64,000 nt of DNA from Myxococcales bacterium (GTDB lineage Bacteria; Myxococcota_A; Polyangia; Polyangiales; GCA-016699535). The position numbers and the translations under genes are program-made. This document shows, piece after piece, positions 10,352-19,392 of the stretch. Positions within the stretch are counted from its first letter, which is position 1; each line of letters begins with the position of its first letter. The DNA is taken from contig CP064980.1 of NCBI GenBank assembly GCA_016699535.1, positions 2,488,001-2,552,000 on the forward strand. Direction: 5' to 3'. Under the pieces are notes generated by a model. It saw only the letters and a list, made by a program, of their open reading frames with translations, was not told where the DNA came from and did not search any database.

Positions 10352-10636
10352 TTACAGCGAAAAGCCGGTACGCGAAGCTTTTTTGAAATCGGTTGATTTC
10401 ACCACAACGGCACAGACTTGACTGTCTTCCGCAAAAACACGGCCTGCGTCCGCGGATTCGATGTCCAAAGCCGTATCACTAAAGGCAATGCTTTTGACCC
10501 GCGCAACTTCGAGCCCTTGACCGAGCTCTCCAAGATGCACGACAATATCCATATTTTCGGAAAATTCATAGCGGCCCTTGGTCTCGCTGACGCCATCCAG
10601 GCTTAGAAGTAGCTTCTTTAGGGTTTCTTTATCCAT
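10352..10636 (-). CDS. Small hypothetical protein upstream of pilR
   Basis: A 94-residue acidic protein with no signal peptide or membrane segment. It has alternating strands and a central MDIVVHLGELGQGLEVARV stretch that suggests a small alpha/beta or beta-barrel fold. No family is recognised. It ends 28 nt before the pilR start on the same strand, so the two are probably co-transcribed. A role in pilus regulation would be guilt by association only. Confidence 0.6.
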   Translation of the reverse strand: MDKETLKKLLLSLDGVSETKGRYEFSENMDIVVHLGELGQGLEVARVKSIAFSDTALDIESADAGRVFAEDSQVCAVVVKSTDFKKASRTGFSL

Positions 10637-10681
10637 AGCGCCTCATCCTTTCTCTGCTTGCTCTCTAGGTCAAGTGTTTGG

Positions 10682-10729
10682 TGCATCTGCTCTTGTCCCT
10701 TTGATCGGCTTTAAGCTAGAGCAGATGCA
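10682..10729. promoter_or_regulatory. Perfect 12-nt inverted repeat at enoyl-CoA hydratase start
   Basis: TGCATCTGCTCT at 10682-10693 is an exact inverted repeat of AGAGCAGATGCA at 10718-10729, separated by 24 nt. The right arm runs into the A of the start codon of the next gene. It could be a regulator's operator or an mRNA hairpin that hides the translation start. Nothing in the window identifies the factor. Confidence 0.6.
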
Positions 10730-11514
10730 TGGCTGAATCAGACATTCTTGTGGCAGAGGACGGCGAGTGCATGGTTTGGACCTTAAACAGGCCCGCACAA
10801 AGTAACGCTCTATCGCAAGCCATGCTGAATCAAATGCATGATCTTGCGCTCGAGCTAGGCAGCAAGCATGCGCCCCGCGCCCTTATTATCACAGGGGCGG
10901 GCGGTAGGGCGTTTTGCGCAGGGGCCGATCTCAAAGAGCGTTTGTCGATGTCTGAGAGCGATGTTTCTGATTTTTTGAGCCTGCTTCGTGAGACCTTCAC
11001 GCTGATTGATCGCGCGCCAGTGCCTACGGTTGCCGCGATAAACGGCGCAGCGCTCGGCGGCGGTCTAGAGCTTGCACTAGCTTGCGATTTTCGCGTGGCC
11101 ATCGATGGTATCAAGCTGGGCCTTCCAGAAACCCGTTTAGCGATTATTCCGGGTGCTGGCGGCACGCAGCGATTGAGTCGTGTGGTGGGTTTGCAAATGG
11201 CCAAACGGATGATTCTGAGCGCTGAGCCCGTCGAGAGCGCTGAGGCCAAGCGCCGAGGTCTCGTTGATGAATTGGCGCTTGCAGATCTTAACGTGGTGGA
11301 TGCCGCTAGAGCCTGGCTTGCGCCGATATTGCAAAATGGGCCCATCGCCATCGCGGCGGCGCTTGAAGCTGTGGACTCCAGCTATGATGTGGATCTTGAG
11401 CAAGGCCTTGATATCGAAGCGGCTTGCTATAAACGCACCTTATCAAGCCAGGACCGCTTAGAGGCACTTCGTGCCTTTGCCGAAAAGCGCAAAGCGCAGT
11501 TCAAAGGGCAGTAG
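10729..11514 (+). CDS. Enoyl-CoA hydratase/isomerase family protein
   Basis: A 261-residue crotonase-fold enzyme that would hydrate 2-enoyl-CoA thioesters in fatty-acid or amino-acid breakdown. It has the CoA-binding and oxyanion segments AFCAGADLKE (61-70) and AALGGGLELALACDF (107-121). The two catalytic acidic positions are Glu114 in GGGLELA and Glu134 in LPETRLAIIPG, so it should be a hydratase rather than an isomerase lacking one Glu. IIPGAGGTQRLSR is typical of the methylglutaconyl-CoA hydratase/short-chain enoyl-CoA hydratase branch. The gene stands alone on the plus strand, divergent from the pilR group. Its start codon overlaps a perfect inverted repeat. The exact substrate is not determinable here. 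Confidence 0.88.
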   Translation: MAESDILVAEDGECMVWTLNRPAQSNALSQAMLNQMHDLALELGSKHAPRALIITGAGGRAFCAGADLKERLSMSESDVSDFLSLLRETFTLIDRAPVPTVAAINGAALGGGLELALACDFRVAIDGIKLGLPETRLAIIPGAGGTQRLSRVVGLQMAKRMILSAEPVESAEAKRRGLVDELALADLNVVDAARAWLAPILQNGPIAIAAALEAVDSSYDVDLEQGLDIEAACYKRTLSSQDRLEALRAFAEKRKAQFKGQ

Positions 11515-11646
11515 TAGCCAGACCTTTGCGATAACCCCCGCAAAATCAGTTTGTTCATTATTTAACATAATATATCTTCTGCGAACAGGTGTTGTGAAGC
11601 TGGGGGCTTGGGTTTGGCGTCTACTGGCGTTAGAACTGTGGCCGTT

Positions 11647-12303
11647 ATGTACAAATCTCTGTGCTGCTTGTTTGTTGTTTCGTTGCTGGCTGGTTGCGAT
11701 GAGAACGTGCTCAGCGAGTTTCCTGTTGGGCTTGAACCGCTTGAGGAAAATCTGGCGGGTGTGCCCGCGGAGCTTGATGGCGATCCTTTTCCAGAGACGC
11801 TCAATATGATTTCGGGTTCCAAGGATGGCTACGACTGGGTTCACGCGCGTGGCTTTGTTCATGCACCGGTTGCCGAGGTTTATGCGGCGCTCAGCACGCC
11901 ACTAGCTTCGGTGGACCGGCGCGAAGTCGATCGATGGGAAATTGTGGAGGAACAGCCTGAATCCGAGCTCTACGACTTTGTTTATACGGTAAAAAACACC
12001 AAAAACGCCCTTATTACGGTTCATTACGACGTGCAATGGCGGCACGGTGTGGTTGAGCGAACGGACGACGGTGAACCGGACATAACCGCAACGCGGTATC
12101 AGAAGATCTGGGGAACGAGTTATATCGATTTACTTGAAGGCTCTGTGCTTGCCTACGGTCGCGATGAGACTTTAACCGAGCTGGAATTTGTGCATCATCT
12201 GGATGCAACCCGCGCTGGGGTCTCGCAAATTAAGTCCTTTATCGGCGATTACTATGCGGACGTGCTTGCTATCGTTCGCGATACACCCATGCCCGAATTT
12301 TAG
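11647..12303 (+). CDS. Lipoprotein, possibly START-like fold
   Basis: A 218-residue lipoprotein starting at the ATG at 11647 (MYKSLCCLFVVSLLAGCDE). The short signal peptide ends in the lipobox LLAGC. The upstream extension of the frame to 11608 lacks signal-peptide character. The mature part has a segment like WVHARGFVHAPVAEVYAALSTP that is reminiscent of SRPBCC/START lipid-binding domains, where a strand is followed by the PVAEVYAAL helix. This family link is an inference from pattern only. The protein ends near a convergent gene, with 58 nt between the stops. Confidence 0.7.
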   Translation: MYKSLCCLFVVSLLAGCDENVLSEFPVGLEPLEENLAGVPAELDGDPFPETLNMISGSKDGYDWVHARGFVHAPVAEVYAALSTPLASVDRREVDRWEIVEEQPESELYDFVYTVKNTKNALITVHYDVQWRHGVVERTDDGEPDITATRYQKIWGTSYIDLLEGSVLAYGRDETLTELEFVHHLDATRAGVSQIKSFIGDYYADVLAIVRDTPMPEF

Positions 12304-12361
12304 TGTTGTTTAGGCCAAAATAGTTCAAATTTGATAACAAATTCCGCTGGAATTGACTAAA

Positions 12362-13536
12362 TTACAGCTGCAGAGAAAACAAGCGTCCGCCGTTGGACAT
12401 GACGTAGGCCCGGCCGCTTGCCACGGAAATCGATGCTGAAAAGCCGTATCCAGCCTCGATCCGAGACAGCTCGCTGCCATCGTGTGAGGCGATGGCCAAA
12501 AGCGCGCCGGAGCTTTCCCCTACCAGCACCCTGTCGCCCAAAATCGCAGCTCGGCTTGGCGCTCCGCGCTCGATTTCTTTTTCCATACCAGCCGTTTTGT
12601 GAGCAAGTCGACCATGATTAAACCGTGATCCGATGAGCTCACGAGCAGATGATCGCCGTGTTTGACGATTTCAGTGATGCCGGTCCATTCATTTTGATGC
12701 CACCGCACGCCACCGCCGGACAGTTCAATCGCAAAGACGCCACCTGAAAACGATGCGACGTATACGACATCGTCAACTTGCACAGGCGTGGTGTCGATAT
12801 CGACGAAACGCTCGGGACTACCCATGGGTTGCTCGACTTCAACCGAGGTGTCCCGCTCCCAGAGCACGTTGCCAGAAACAGGATCAAGGGCTACGACCAT
12901 TCCGTCGGTAAAGCCTGTGATAATTTTGCCGTCGGCCTCTAGTAAGCCAGCGCGACCTGCAATCGCAAAGCCGTCAGGTGCTTCGCGCCGGTAGCTCCAA
13001 ATCTCTTTGCCGTCGTTGCGTGATAAGGCAATCACCTGATCGGAGTCGGTTACGACGAAAAGACGGTCAGCGGCCAAGACGGGGGTTTGATGCACGGGTC
13101 CTTTGACCTTGGCGCGCCAACGCAGCATGCCGCTGCTTGCGTTCAGCGCATGTATCACAGCATCTTCAGTGCCGAAGTACAGTTCATCGCGATCCGGATC
13201 AAAAGCGGGTTTGCTTTGAATCGCAGCGCTCGCGTTGTAGTGATAGACTTTGCTTCCGCCGCCGGAGAGTGCCCAAAAACGCCCTTCGGATGTGCCGATG
13301 TAGACGCGGTCGTGCTCTGGGTCGAGCGCTGCAGCGCTGAGCTCAACGGGCGCATACGGTCCTCCGCCGCTGAGCTTTGAGACCAGTGTTTTGGCCCATC
13401 GAAAAACAAAAGCGTTGGTTCCGGCTGCGGTGCGCTCAGAGCGCCGGTCGTTGGGCCAGCCGTAACTGTCTTTAACTCCGCCGCAGTAGGCCAACAACAA
13501 GCAAAAGGCCAAAGCCGCCCTATTCTTTTTCATCAC
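12362..13536 (-). CDS. bamB: BamB-like PQQ-repeat lipoprotein, frameshifted
   Basis: Outer-membrane assembly lipoprotein of the beta-propeller type, about 390 residues once one base is restored. The N-terminal signal ends in LLAYC. Repeats of the PQQ/propeller type follow, such as VYIGTSEGRFWALS, LYFGTEDAVIHALNASSG and GKIITGFTDGMVVALDPVSG. The main frame breaks near 12580 in an AAAAA run: adding one A turns VWKKKSSAER into VWKKEIERGAPSRAAILG, which continues into the remaining 70 residues ending at 12362. It overlaps the upstream TPR protein by 4 nt (GTGA). A YfgM-BamB order is also found in E. coli, supporting a role with the Bam machine that inserts outer-membrane barrels. Confidence 0.82.
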
Positions 13537-14591
13537 TCGCCTGGCTCGCCGGGAGCTTGCTGATTTTTCAGTTGCTCAAGCAATTTTTGAATTTGTTCGG
13601 GTGACATGCCGCCAGCACCATCGCCGCCAGCTCCTCCACCGAGTCCACCCATGCCACCTAAGCCGCCAAGCGAACCAAAGGGATTCGCTGAGGCAGCCGA
13701 TTGGCTCGCGCTTAGCTTGCCGTCCGGCAGTAAAGATGCATCGATCTCAAGCAGAAAAAGCTCTGCTTCTGAAAGCAAATACGCTGGAGCTTCGCTTTTC
13801 TCATCGCGAAGCCGCACGACAAGGTTGGCCAGGGTTTTGCCCGCTTTGTCTTTGTTGCCCGTTGCCACAAGCAATCGTGCTTCGTGATAGTCGGCGATAT
13901 CGCCCAACACCGCTTGATGTTTTGTGCGCATGCTCTGTATTTCTTTCAGCGCTTCGTCGTAGTTCTTTTCGCTTTCAAAGCTGTAGAGATAACCCTCGAA
14001 GGCTTCAATCAGCTGCATGGTGTTGTCGGCGCCGGAGAGCGCTTCTTTATATAACGCTTTGGCTTCGGCGACCTTGCCAGCCTTTAGTACAATGGCGCCT
14101 TTGCCCAGGCGCGCCCATTTGGCCGCTTTGGTACTCGGATAAGCTGATATGACTTTCGAGAAGCGTTCCTCGGCTTTTTTCGATCGCGCTTCAGCGTTTT
14201 TGAAGCTTTCCACTACTTTAATTGAATCGTCTTGCTCAGCACTAACTTCGCTGCTCAGTGGTGCGCTTACCGTGGCAATGGCCTTGCTCAAGGAATCCGC
14301 TGCGGCGGCGGAGCGTCGTGAGGCATGCCATAAACCGGCGGTGAGGCCAACAACGATAAGCACGCTAAGAATCCCTGCAAAAGCCACTTTTTGGCGGTGA
14401 GCTGCGACCCAATCGCCAAGGTGTGAAGCTCGTCTTAAAACCTCTTCTTCCATGACCGGCCGCCCTTTTTTAGCGGCCTTCTTTGCGGCTTTCGCTGCTT
14501 TTTGAGCGGCAAGACGTTGTCCTGCGGTTTGACGCTCTTTGGAATCGTCGTGCTTTGGGGTTTTCGATTGCTCTGCGCTTGAGTCTGTCAC
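13533..14591 (-). CDS. YfgM-like tetratricopeptide membrane protein
   Basis: A 352-residue protein. The cytoplasmic N-terminus is very rich in Ala and Lys (residues 25-45), one transmembrane helix follows at about 69-88 (KVAFAGILSVLIVVGLTAGLW), and then comes a periplasmic helical domain. Segments such as AEERFSKVISAYPSTKAAKWARLG and GKVAEAKALYKEAL match the TPR-21/YfgM pattern. The C-terminus has a Gly/Met-rich low-complexity stretch (about 300-330) before a Gln-rich tail. YfgM is an accessory of the SecYEG translocon and periplasmic chaperones. The 4-nt overlap with the bamB-like gene suggests translational coupling. The identity is inferred from topology, repeats and neighbour. Confidence 0.72.
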   Translation of the reverse strand: MTDSSAEQSKTPKHDDSKERQTAGQRLAAQKAAKAAKKAAKKGRPVMEEEVLRRASHLGDWVAAHRQKVAFAGILSVLIVVGLTAGLWHASRRSAAAADSLSKAIATVSAPLSSEVSAEQDDSIKVVESFKNAEARSKKAEERFSKVISAYPSTKAAKWARLGKGAIVLKAGKVAEAKALYKEALSGADNTMQLIEAFEGYLYSFESEKNYDEALKEIQSMRTKHQAVLGDIADYHEARLLVATGNKDKAGKTLANLVVRLRDEKSEAPAYLLSEAELFLLEIDASLLPDGKLSASQSAASANPFGSLGGLGGMGGLGGGAGGDGAGGMSPEQIQKLLEQLKNQQAPGEPGE

Positions 14592-14635
14592 TTTGATATT
14601 GCCTTTTTTTTAGGCCACCTTTTGATGGTCCAAGC

Positions 14636-14661
14636 TTGACTGCCGAGCTGATGTCTATAAT
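14636..14661 (+). promoter_or_regulatory. Possible sigma-70 promoter for the outer-membrane protein gene
   Basis: TTGACT at 14636-14641 and TATAAT at 14656-14661 lie between the divergent yfgM-like and outer-membrane protein genes. The spacing is only 14 nt; using the overlapping TAATAC at 14658-14663 makes it 16. Transcription would start near 14670, about 100 nt before the start codon at 14772. Confidence 0.45.
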
Positions 14662-14771
14662 ACGCCAGTAGACCTAGTCAATGATCAGTCCTTTTTTGTG
14701 CCATACAAGAGCGCCTTCGGTGCAGCGGTTTTTCGCGAACTTTCCGGAGCTTCGGCTTTCTGGCTCGCTCT

Positions 14772-15293
14772 ATGTGCGCAAACCCTGTAGCGCTTGCTGC
14801 CATGCTTTTCGTGCTTGTTGCGCTACCGAGGTCGGTTTGGGCTTATGATGGCAGTCTGGGGCTCGGCGTGCATCTTGGCTATGGCGCTTCCTTTGACTCA
14901 GAGCTCGAAAGTGCGCACGGCTTGGGTTTAGGGATCGATGCCAATTTGGGCTTGAATGACACCTGGTCGCTTTTAGGGCATGCGAGTTTCATGTTGCACC
15001 CGGCGAATCAGCAAGTCGGGCGAATGCTTGGTGGAGCCGAACTGGTCTACATGCTTGATGTGTTGAGCTGGGTGCCCTTTTTCGGAGCAGGTGCTTTTGC
15101 TCAACTGGATATGGCCAGCGGACAAAGCGATAGCAACGTAGGCGTCAATGGAATTGTCGGGCTCGATTACTTCGTGTCTCGCGAATTGCTTATGGGCCTC
15201 GATATCCGGCCGTTTTTAAATCTTTCCAATTTCAATACCGATCCTGCATACCTGACGGTTAATCTACGATTGACCTGGCTGCTTGAGCTTTAA
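14772..15293 (+). CDS. Outer-membrane beta-barrel protein
   Basis: A 173-residue protein with a signal peptide ending in RSVWA before YDGSLG. The mature part is made of alternating hydrophobic strands with Gly and aromatic girdles (GVHLGYGASF, GLGIDANLGLNDTWSLLGHASF, YFVSRELLMGLDIRPFL) and ends in a Leu-rich strand NLRLTWLLEL. This fits a small 8-stranded OmpA/OmpW-like barrel; the exact family is not recognised. The stop overlaps the convergent ComEA-like gene by 4 nt. Confidence 0.7.
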   Translation: MCANPVALAAMLFVLVALPRSVWAYDGSLGLGVHLGYGASFDSELESAHGLGLGIDANLGLNDTWSLLGHASFMLHPANQQVGRMLGGAELVYMLDVLSWVPFFGAGAFAQLDMASGQSDSNVGVNGIVGLDYFVSRELLMGLDIRPFLNLSNFNTDPAYLTVNLRLTWLLEL

Positions 15294-15678
15294 CGAGTTT
15301 TTGCGAACTCTGCGGGATTGATACATAGATAGGGCTCGAGGCGTTCGAGCGTTTTTTTTCCGATGCCACTTACTTCGTCAAGCTCGCGTATCGATGCAAA
15401 GGAGCCGTGTTGAGCGCGAAACGTGTAAATAGCTTGAGCGCGTTTTGGACCAAGGCCCGGTAGCAGCGCGAGCTGCTCGGCGCTTGCAGCGTTTGGATCC
15501 AAGCAGCCTTGGCTCGCCATTGTCTCAGTGTTTTGCTGCCCTTTGGCGCAAACATGCTTGCTTGCTCGTGTTGGGATGCTTGGGCATGGTTGATGCGCCA
15601 GGCGCTGCCCCAAGCCAAAAGCAATAAGACGCTCAGACAGAAAAACTCGGCGAGATGACCGATGTGTTGCTCTTTCAT
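15290..15678 (-). CDS. ComEA-like helix-hairpin-helix protein, frameshifted
   Basis: About 128 residues if one G is added to the GGG run near 15541. The first frame gives a membrane anchor (residues 8-26, AEFFCLSVLLLLAWGSAW). The second gives the DNA-binding helix-hairpin-helix pair: LDPNAASAEQLALLPGLG, then KRAQAIYTFRAQHG, and VSGIGKKTLERLEPYL. A short anchored protein with a C-terminal HhH pair is the usual form of ComEA, which binds incoming DNA in the periplasm during transformation. Since DNA uptake often uses type IV pili, this fits the pilin genes nearby, although no comEC or other competence gene is visible. Confidence 0.75.
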
Positions 15679-15696
15679 ACGAGCGTTATCGGCCGG

Positions 15697-16929
15697 TTAT
15701 GCGGGTGGTTGCGTCGAATTCTTTCCCAGGCCAAAGCCTTGATGAAGCGCGTGCACGGCAAGTTCGGCGTACTTGGAATGAATCAGCACCGAGACTTTGA
15801 TTTCGCTTGTGCTAATCGCAATGATGTTGATGCTCTCGTCGGCCAAGATGCGAAAAGTTTTCGCTGCGACGCCTGCATGCGAGCGCATGCCCGCGCCTAC
15901 GATGGAGACTTTAACGACTGCTTCATCCACAACGATTTCGCCGCCGCCGACTGCCCTGGAAACACTCTCGGCAATTTCCTTGGCGCGTTTCACATCGCTC
16001 TTGGTGCAGGTGAAAGTTAAGTCGGTGCTGCCTTGAGCCGAGACGTTTTGAATGATCATGTCGACTGAAATGTTTGCCTCGGAAAGAGGTTCAAACACCG
16101 AGGCCACAATGCCGGGATGATCGGGCACTGCACGGATGGTGAGTTTGGTTTCGTTTTTATCGTAGGTCACCCCAGCAACAACCACGGCTTCGAGATTGTC
16201 TTCGGGAACGACCCAGGTTCCTGGTCTATCGGAAAAGCTTGAGCGCACATGCACTGGTACCGCATATTTCATGGCAATTTCAACTGATCTAATTTGCAGA
16301 ACTTTCGCACCCAGCGACGCCAGTTCCAGCATTTCTTCGTAGCTAATTTGTTCGATTTTCTGGGCGTTTTTGCAGATATTGGGGTCGGTGGTGTAAACGC
16401 CATCGACGTCTGTATAAATCTCACAACATTCAGCCCCGGTGGCTGCGGCAATGGCTACGGCCGTGGTATCGGAGCCTCCACGGCCAAGGGTGGTGATGTT
16501 GCCATCCTTGTCCATGCCCTGAAAACCGGGAATTACAGCGACCCTGCCCTGCTCTAAGGTCTCGTTGAGCTTGGCACTTTCGATGGTGCGAATGCGCGCT
16601 TTGGTAAAGGCATTGTCGGTTAAAATACGAACTTGATGACCGAGAAGCGATCGTGCGGGCACACCCATGTTGTTCAGCACGATCGAAAGCAAGGCTGCTG
16701 TGACCTGCTCGCCGGTGGATACCAGCGCATCGACTTCGCGTGCTTCAGGGCTCACTGCGAGCTGCTGACTCATCGCAAGCAAACGATTGGTTTCGCCTGA
16801 CATGGCGCTAACCACCACAGCGACGTCTTTGCCCGAGGCGCGAGTCTTCGCCACACGCTCGGCTACTTTTTGAATGCGCTCGAGAGTGCCGACGCTCGTG
16901 CCGCCGTATTTTTGAACCACCAAGGCCAT
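15697..16929 (-). CDS. lysC: Aspartate kinase
   Basis: A 410-residue aspartokinase that phosphorylates aspartate, the first step to Lys, Thr, Met and diaminopimelate. The N-terminal kinase domain begins VVQKYGGTSVGT. It contains VDALVSTGEQV, TTLGRGGSDTTAVAIAAA and YTDVDGVYTTDP, which are the substrate and ATP segments. Two C-terminal ACT domains follow; the first contains VPDHPGIVASVFEPLSEANI and the second VSIVGAGMRSHAGVAAKTF, which usually give feedback control by Lys or Thr. The start is taken at the ATG at 16929; the extension to 16965 lacks family character. Length is normal for a monofunctional enzyme. Confidence 0.95.
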   Translation of the reverse strand: MALVVQKYGGTSVGTLERIQKVAERVAKTRASGKDVAVVVSAMSGETNRLLAMSQQLAVSPEAREVDALVSTGEQVTAALLSIVLNNMGVPARSLLGHQVRILTDNAFTKARIRTIESAKLNETLEQGRVAVIPGFQGMDKDGNITTLGRGGSDTTAVAIAAATGAECCEIYTDVDGVYTTDPNICKNAQKIEQISYEEMLELASLGAKVLQIRSVEIAMKYAVPVHVRSSFSDRPGTWVVPEDNLEAVVVAGVTYDKNETKLTIRAVPDHPGIVASVFEPLSEANISVDMIIQNVSAQGSTDLTFTCTKSDVKRAKEIAESVSRAVGGGEIVVDEAVVKVSIVGAGMRSHAGVAAKTFRILADESINIIAISTSEIKVSVLIHSKYAELAVHALHQGFGLGKNSTQPPA

Positions 16930-17207
16930 AGCGGCGCATACTAGATTGCTTCTGCCTGGAGTCAATGCAAAGATGAGACGATTCCTTCCGTCTTTGCTAC
17001 GCGTCTGGCCTCAGAAACAACTTTGCTTAAAATATGAGACAGGGTCTGGGCTTGATTTTTATCTATTTGTATTTATTTGTAAATTTTACTTACACTGCCT
17101 TGGTTCGTGCCAAGGTTTGCGTGATGTTAGCTGCTTCGTTACACGTAGAGTGTTTGTCCCAAGTCTATCGTTCCATGGCCAGGGTAACTTCTGCTCACGC
17201 TATTCGC

Positions 17208-18230
17208 TCAGTTTGCCATCCAGAGCCTGTAGGCCGTGCTACCAGGGCCTCGACCGTCTTCGCATCGAAATGGACCAAGTGGGATGTCCACGTAACCACT
17301 TGCCGGATGTGAGAATTGTTTTGGATCCATGCTCGGACGATAATTTCGTATGAGCTTTTGGGGAATATATTCACTTGAAAAATTTCCAACGACACGTATG
17401 AATTGAAAGCCCATTTCAATTGCACACTGTGCAAGATAATACAAAACTCTACAAATCAATCCGCTTTCCATCGCATCGAATGCGTAAAATCTTTGAATGT
17501 CAATCGTCAGGTAGGAACTGTTGTCGAGCAATCCCAAGATCAATTCGTCGACAGCAATGAGACCGAGTGTCGATGGATCGTCTATGATTGATTGCCCCAA
17601 ATTATCAAGTTCATCTTTTAGATTTTTGCACATGTTCGAATCGGGATCGCCGTTGGGATCATCGGGCGGTGGCCCAAACTGGCTTGGGGAAAGTTCTTGA
17701 AGCACTTTGGCCCATTGTCGCCAACTTTCTGCAGCCGCAGCCCAGCTTTCTTCGTCGTACTCGCGCTCAAGGTCTTCAGGAGGCGTCAGCACTTCGCCGT
17801 TTGCACCGAGCACGATGCCATATGTTTTGTAGCCTTGCTCCGCTTCGTAGAGCTGAGCTTCGAGTTGCTGTGCTGAGATACTGTGTTGTTCTATCGCGGC
17901 GTATGCTTTGCCAACTAGATCGGCAATGGCACGACCACCCTGAGCAGGGATGCTTTCATCGCCTCGAATGATAAGATCGAAGGTGCCAAGCACCGCCCCG
18001 ATTGCCGCCGTGATCATGGCGGCCGTAGCCACGATGCCGTAAGTGGCCACAAGGTAGGCTACCGCACCCGTGATAACAAGAAGCAGTTCGTCCTCGCTCT
18101 GCTGGAGTTCCGTGTCGTCATGTGATTCAACGGCGCAGTTGACACTACCTAGGAACAGCGATGAGGCCAGTGCCAAACAAATTAGTCGTTGGTATCGGAA
18201 GCTTTTTGGTCGTGATGTGTAGGTTTCCAT
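17208..18230 (-). CDS. Exported hypothetical protein
   Basis: A 340-residue protein with an N-terminal signal peptide (positively charged METYTSRPKSFRYQR, then LICLALASSLFLGSVNC). The Cys could be a poor lipobox, so it may be a lipoprotein. Residues about 50-90 form two more hydrophobic stretches (LLLVITGAVAYLVATYGIVA and MITAAIGAVLGTFDLII), suggesting a hairpin. A middle region rich in Asp and Pro (PPPDDPNGDPDSN) separates this from a C-terminal domain with several Cys. No family is recognised. It sits alone between the lysC gene and the accessory region. Confidence 0.65.
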   Translation of the reverse strand: METYTSRPKSFRYQRLICLALASSLFLGSVNCAVESHDDTELQQSEDELLLVITGAVAYLVATYGIVATAAMITAAIGAVLGTFDLIIRGDESIPAQGGRAIADLVGKAYAAIEQHSISAQQLEAQLYEAEQGYKTYGIVLGANGEVLTPPEDLEREYDEESWAAAAESWRQWAKVLQELSPSQFGPPPDDPNGDPDSNMCKNLKDELDNLGQSIIDDPSTLGLIAVDELILGLLDNSSYLTIDIQRFYAFDAMESGLICRVLYYLAQCAIEMGFQFIRVVGNFSSEYIPQKLIRNYRPSMDPKQFSHPASGYVDIPLGPFRCEDGRGPGSTAYRLWMAN

Positions 18231-18370
18231 GCGCGGCCTCTCTCTTAAAACACTCTACCGACTCTGGCATGCAATTGGCGCGCCAACACGAATGACGTTT
18301 AGGTTAAAAAGGAGTGATCCCAAAATAACCCGCCGATTTAGCTGGTTCTCCAGAAACACTAGAGAAACTC

Positions 18371-18713
18371 TCAGCTTACGATCACGCACTCTGTCCTACC
18401 CAGTTTGATGGTAATCTTATCCCCAGCCTGGGACCTTTGCAGGCCGCTTATAAGGCTTGCCGCTGTGACGTTATCGCCGATACGATGATGGCTCGATTGA
18501 ATTTCATTTGATCTTTTTGGCGCCCGAAATCGCAAAGTCAAACTCCTAATCTGCCAAGTACCGCCCTTCGGTATTGAGCGTTTTTTTAGGCAGGTCATAG
18601 GCAATGGTTTTTGCCTTGTTCCTATCGCTACCCGTCACCGCGCAGCCCAAAACAGTGCTCAAACATAGCGCGCCCACGCTCATCCATCGAAACGGCCAAT
18701 TTTTGCAATCCAT
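18371..18713 (-). CDS. Small lipoprotein, probably frameshifted
   Basis: The ATG at 18713 opens MDCKNWPFRWMSVGALCL, a signal peptide that ends in the lipobox TVLGC. The frame stops after GRYLAD at 18546. An adjacent frame continues without a break as SLTLRFRAPKRSNEI and ends with GDKITIKLGRTECVIVS at 18371, which reads like ordinary protein. Joining them near 18545 gives a lipoprotein of about 113 residues. The exact missing or extra base cannot be fixed. No family is recognised. Confidence 0.45.
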
Positions 18714-18828
18714 GTTCTCGCTCCTTGCCGAATCGGCCCGAGCAAACAGGAGTTGCGTATCAAGGAGAACTATTGCATGTCCTGCAATATCCCATTTCGT
18801 CATCGATCTTAGATATCGGAGGGAAAGT

Positions 18829-19392
18829 ATGCAAATCAGATGCGATTGCGGAATATTTAGAGCTGAGCTAGCGGCTTTTCCGCGCAACCCGCCAGGACGC
18901 TTGGTGTGCTACTGCGATGATTGCCAAAGCTATCTTGAAAAACTTGGGCGGCAGGATTTGCTTGATCCTTACGACGGCACGGAAATCGTGCCGGTCTACC
19001 CTTCTGAATTTAACATTGTGTCAGGACAGCAAGCCTTGCGATGCAATCGTCTCAGTGAGCAGGGTCTTAACCGTTGGTCAACGACCTGTTGCAACTCACC
19101 CATCGCAAACACGCGTGCGCGATTCCCTTGGGTCGGGCTTATCCATTCAACCTTTACGGTAGATGATCCAACGTACTTAGAAAAAACATTCGGCGCGGTT
19201 CGTAGTCGCATTTACGGCCGCTACGCCAAAGAAGGTCATCCATTCCCTATCGCAGAGAAAATGGGCCTCAAGGACATGCTTGCTGTTCTACCCTTTCTAT
19301 TAAAGGGATTTATGTTGAAAAAACATCGGCACTCACAGTTTTTCAAAGACGATGGCACCTCCCCCATCGCTGAGCCCAGCATCTTATCGTAG
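18829..19392 (+). CDS. DUF6151 (GFA-like) protein
   Basis: A 187-residue protein starting at the ATG at 18829, preceded by a good GGAGGGAA ribosome binding site; the longer open frame upstream antisense to the small lipoprotein is rejected. It contains the zinc-type Cys groups RCDCGIFRAEL, VCYCDDCQSYLEKLG and STTCCNSPIANT, and the segments FPWVGLIHSTFTV and AVRSRIYGRYAKEG. This pattern matches the DUF6151 family, a relative of glutathione-dependent formaldehyde-activating (GFA) enzymes, as recalled from family members. The substrate is unknown. Its end overlaps the convergent gene at 19384 by 9 nt. Confidence 0.75.
   Translation: MQIRCDCGIFRAELAAFPRNPPGRLVCYCDDCQSYLEKLGRQDLLDPYDGTEIVPVYPSEFNIVSGQQALRCNRLSEQGLNRWSTTCCNSPIANTRARFPWVGLIHSTFTVDDPTYLEKTFGAVRSRIYGRYAKEGHPFPIAEKMGLKDMLAVLPFLLKGFMLKKHRHSQFFKDDGTSPIAEPSILS

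Noticed and set aside
11137..11351. Minus-strand frames opposite the enoyl-CoA hydratase
   Set aside because: Antisense of a clear crotonase-family gene.
12304..12361. Terminator between the convergent lipoprotein and bamB genes
   Set aside because: A short AATTCC/GGAATT hairpin is present but no T run follows in either direction.
18604..18828. 75-codon N-terminal extension of the DUF6151 protein
   Set aside because: It is antisense to the small lipoprotein signal and lacks family character. The ATG at 18829 has a good ribosome binding site.
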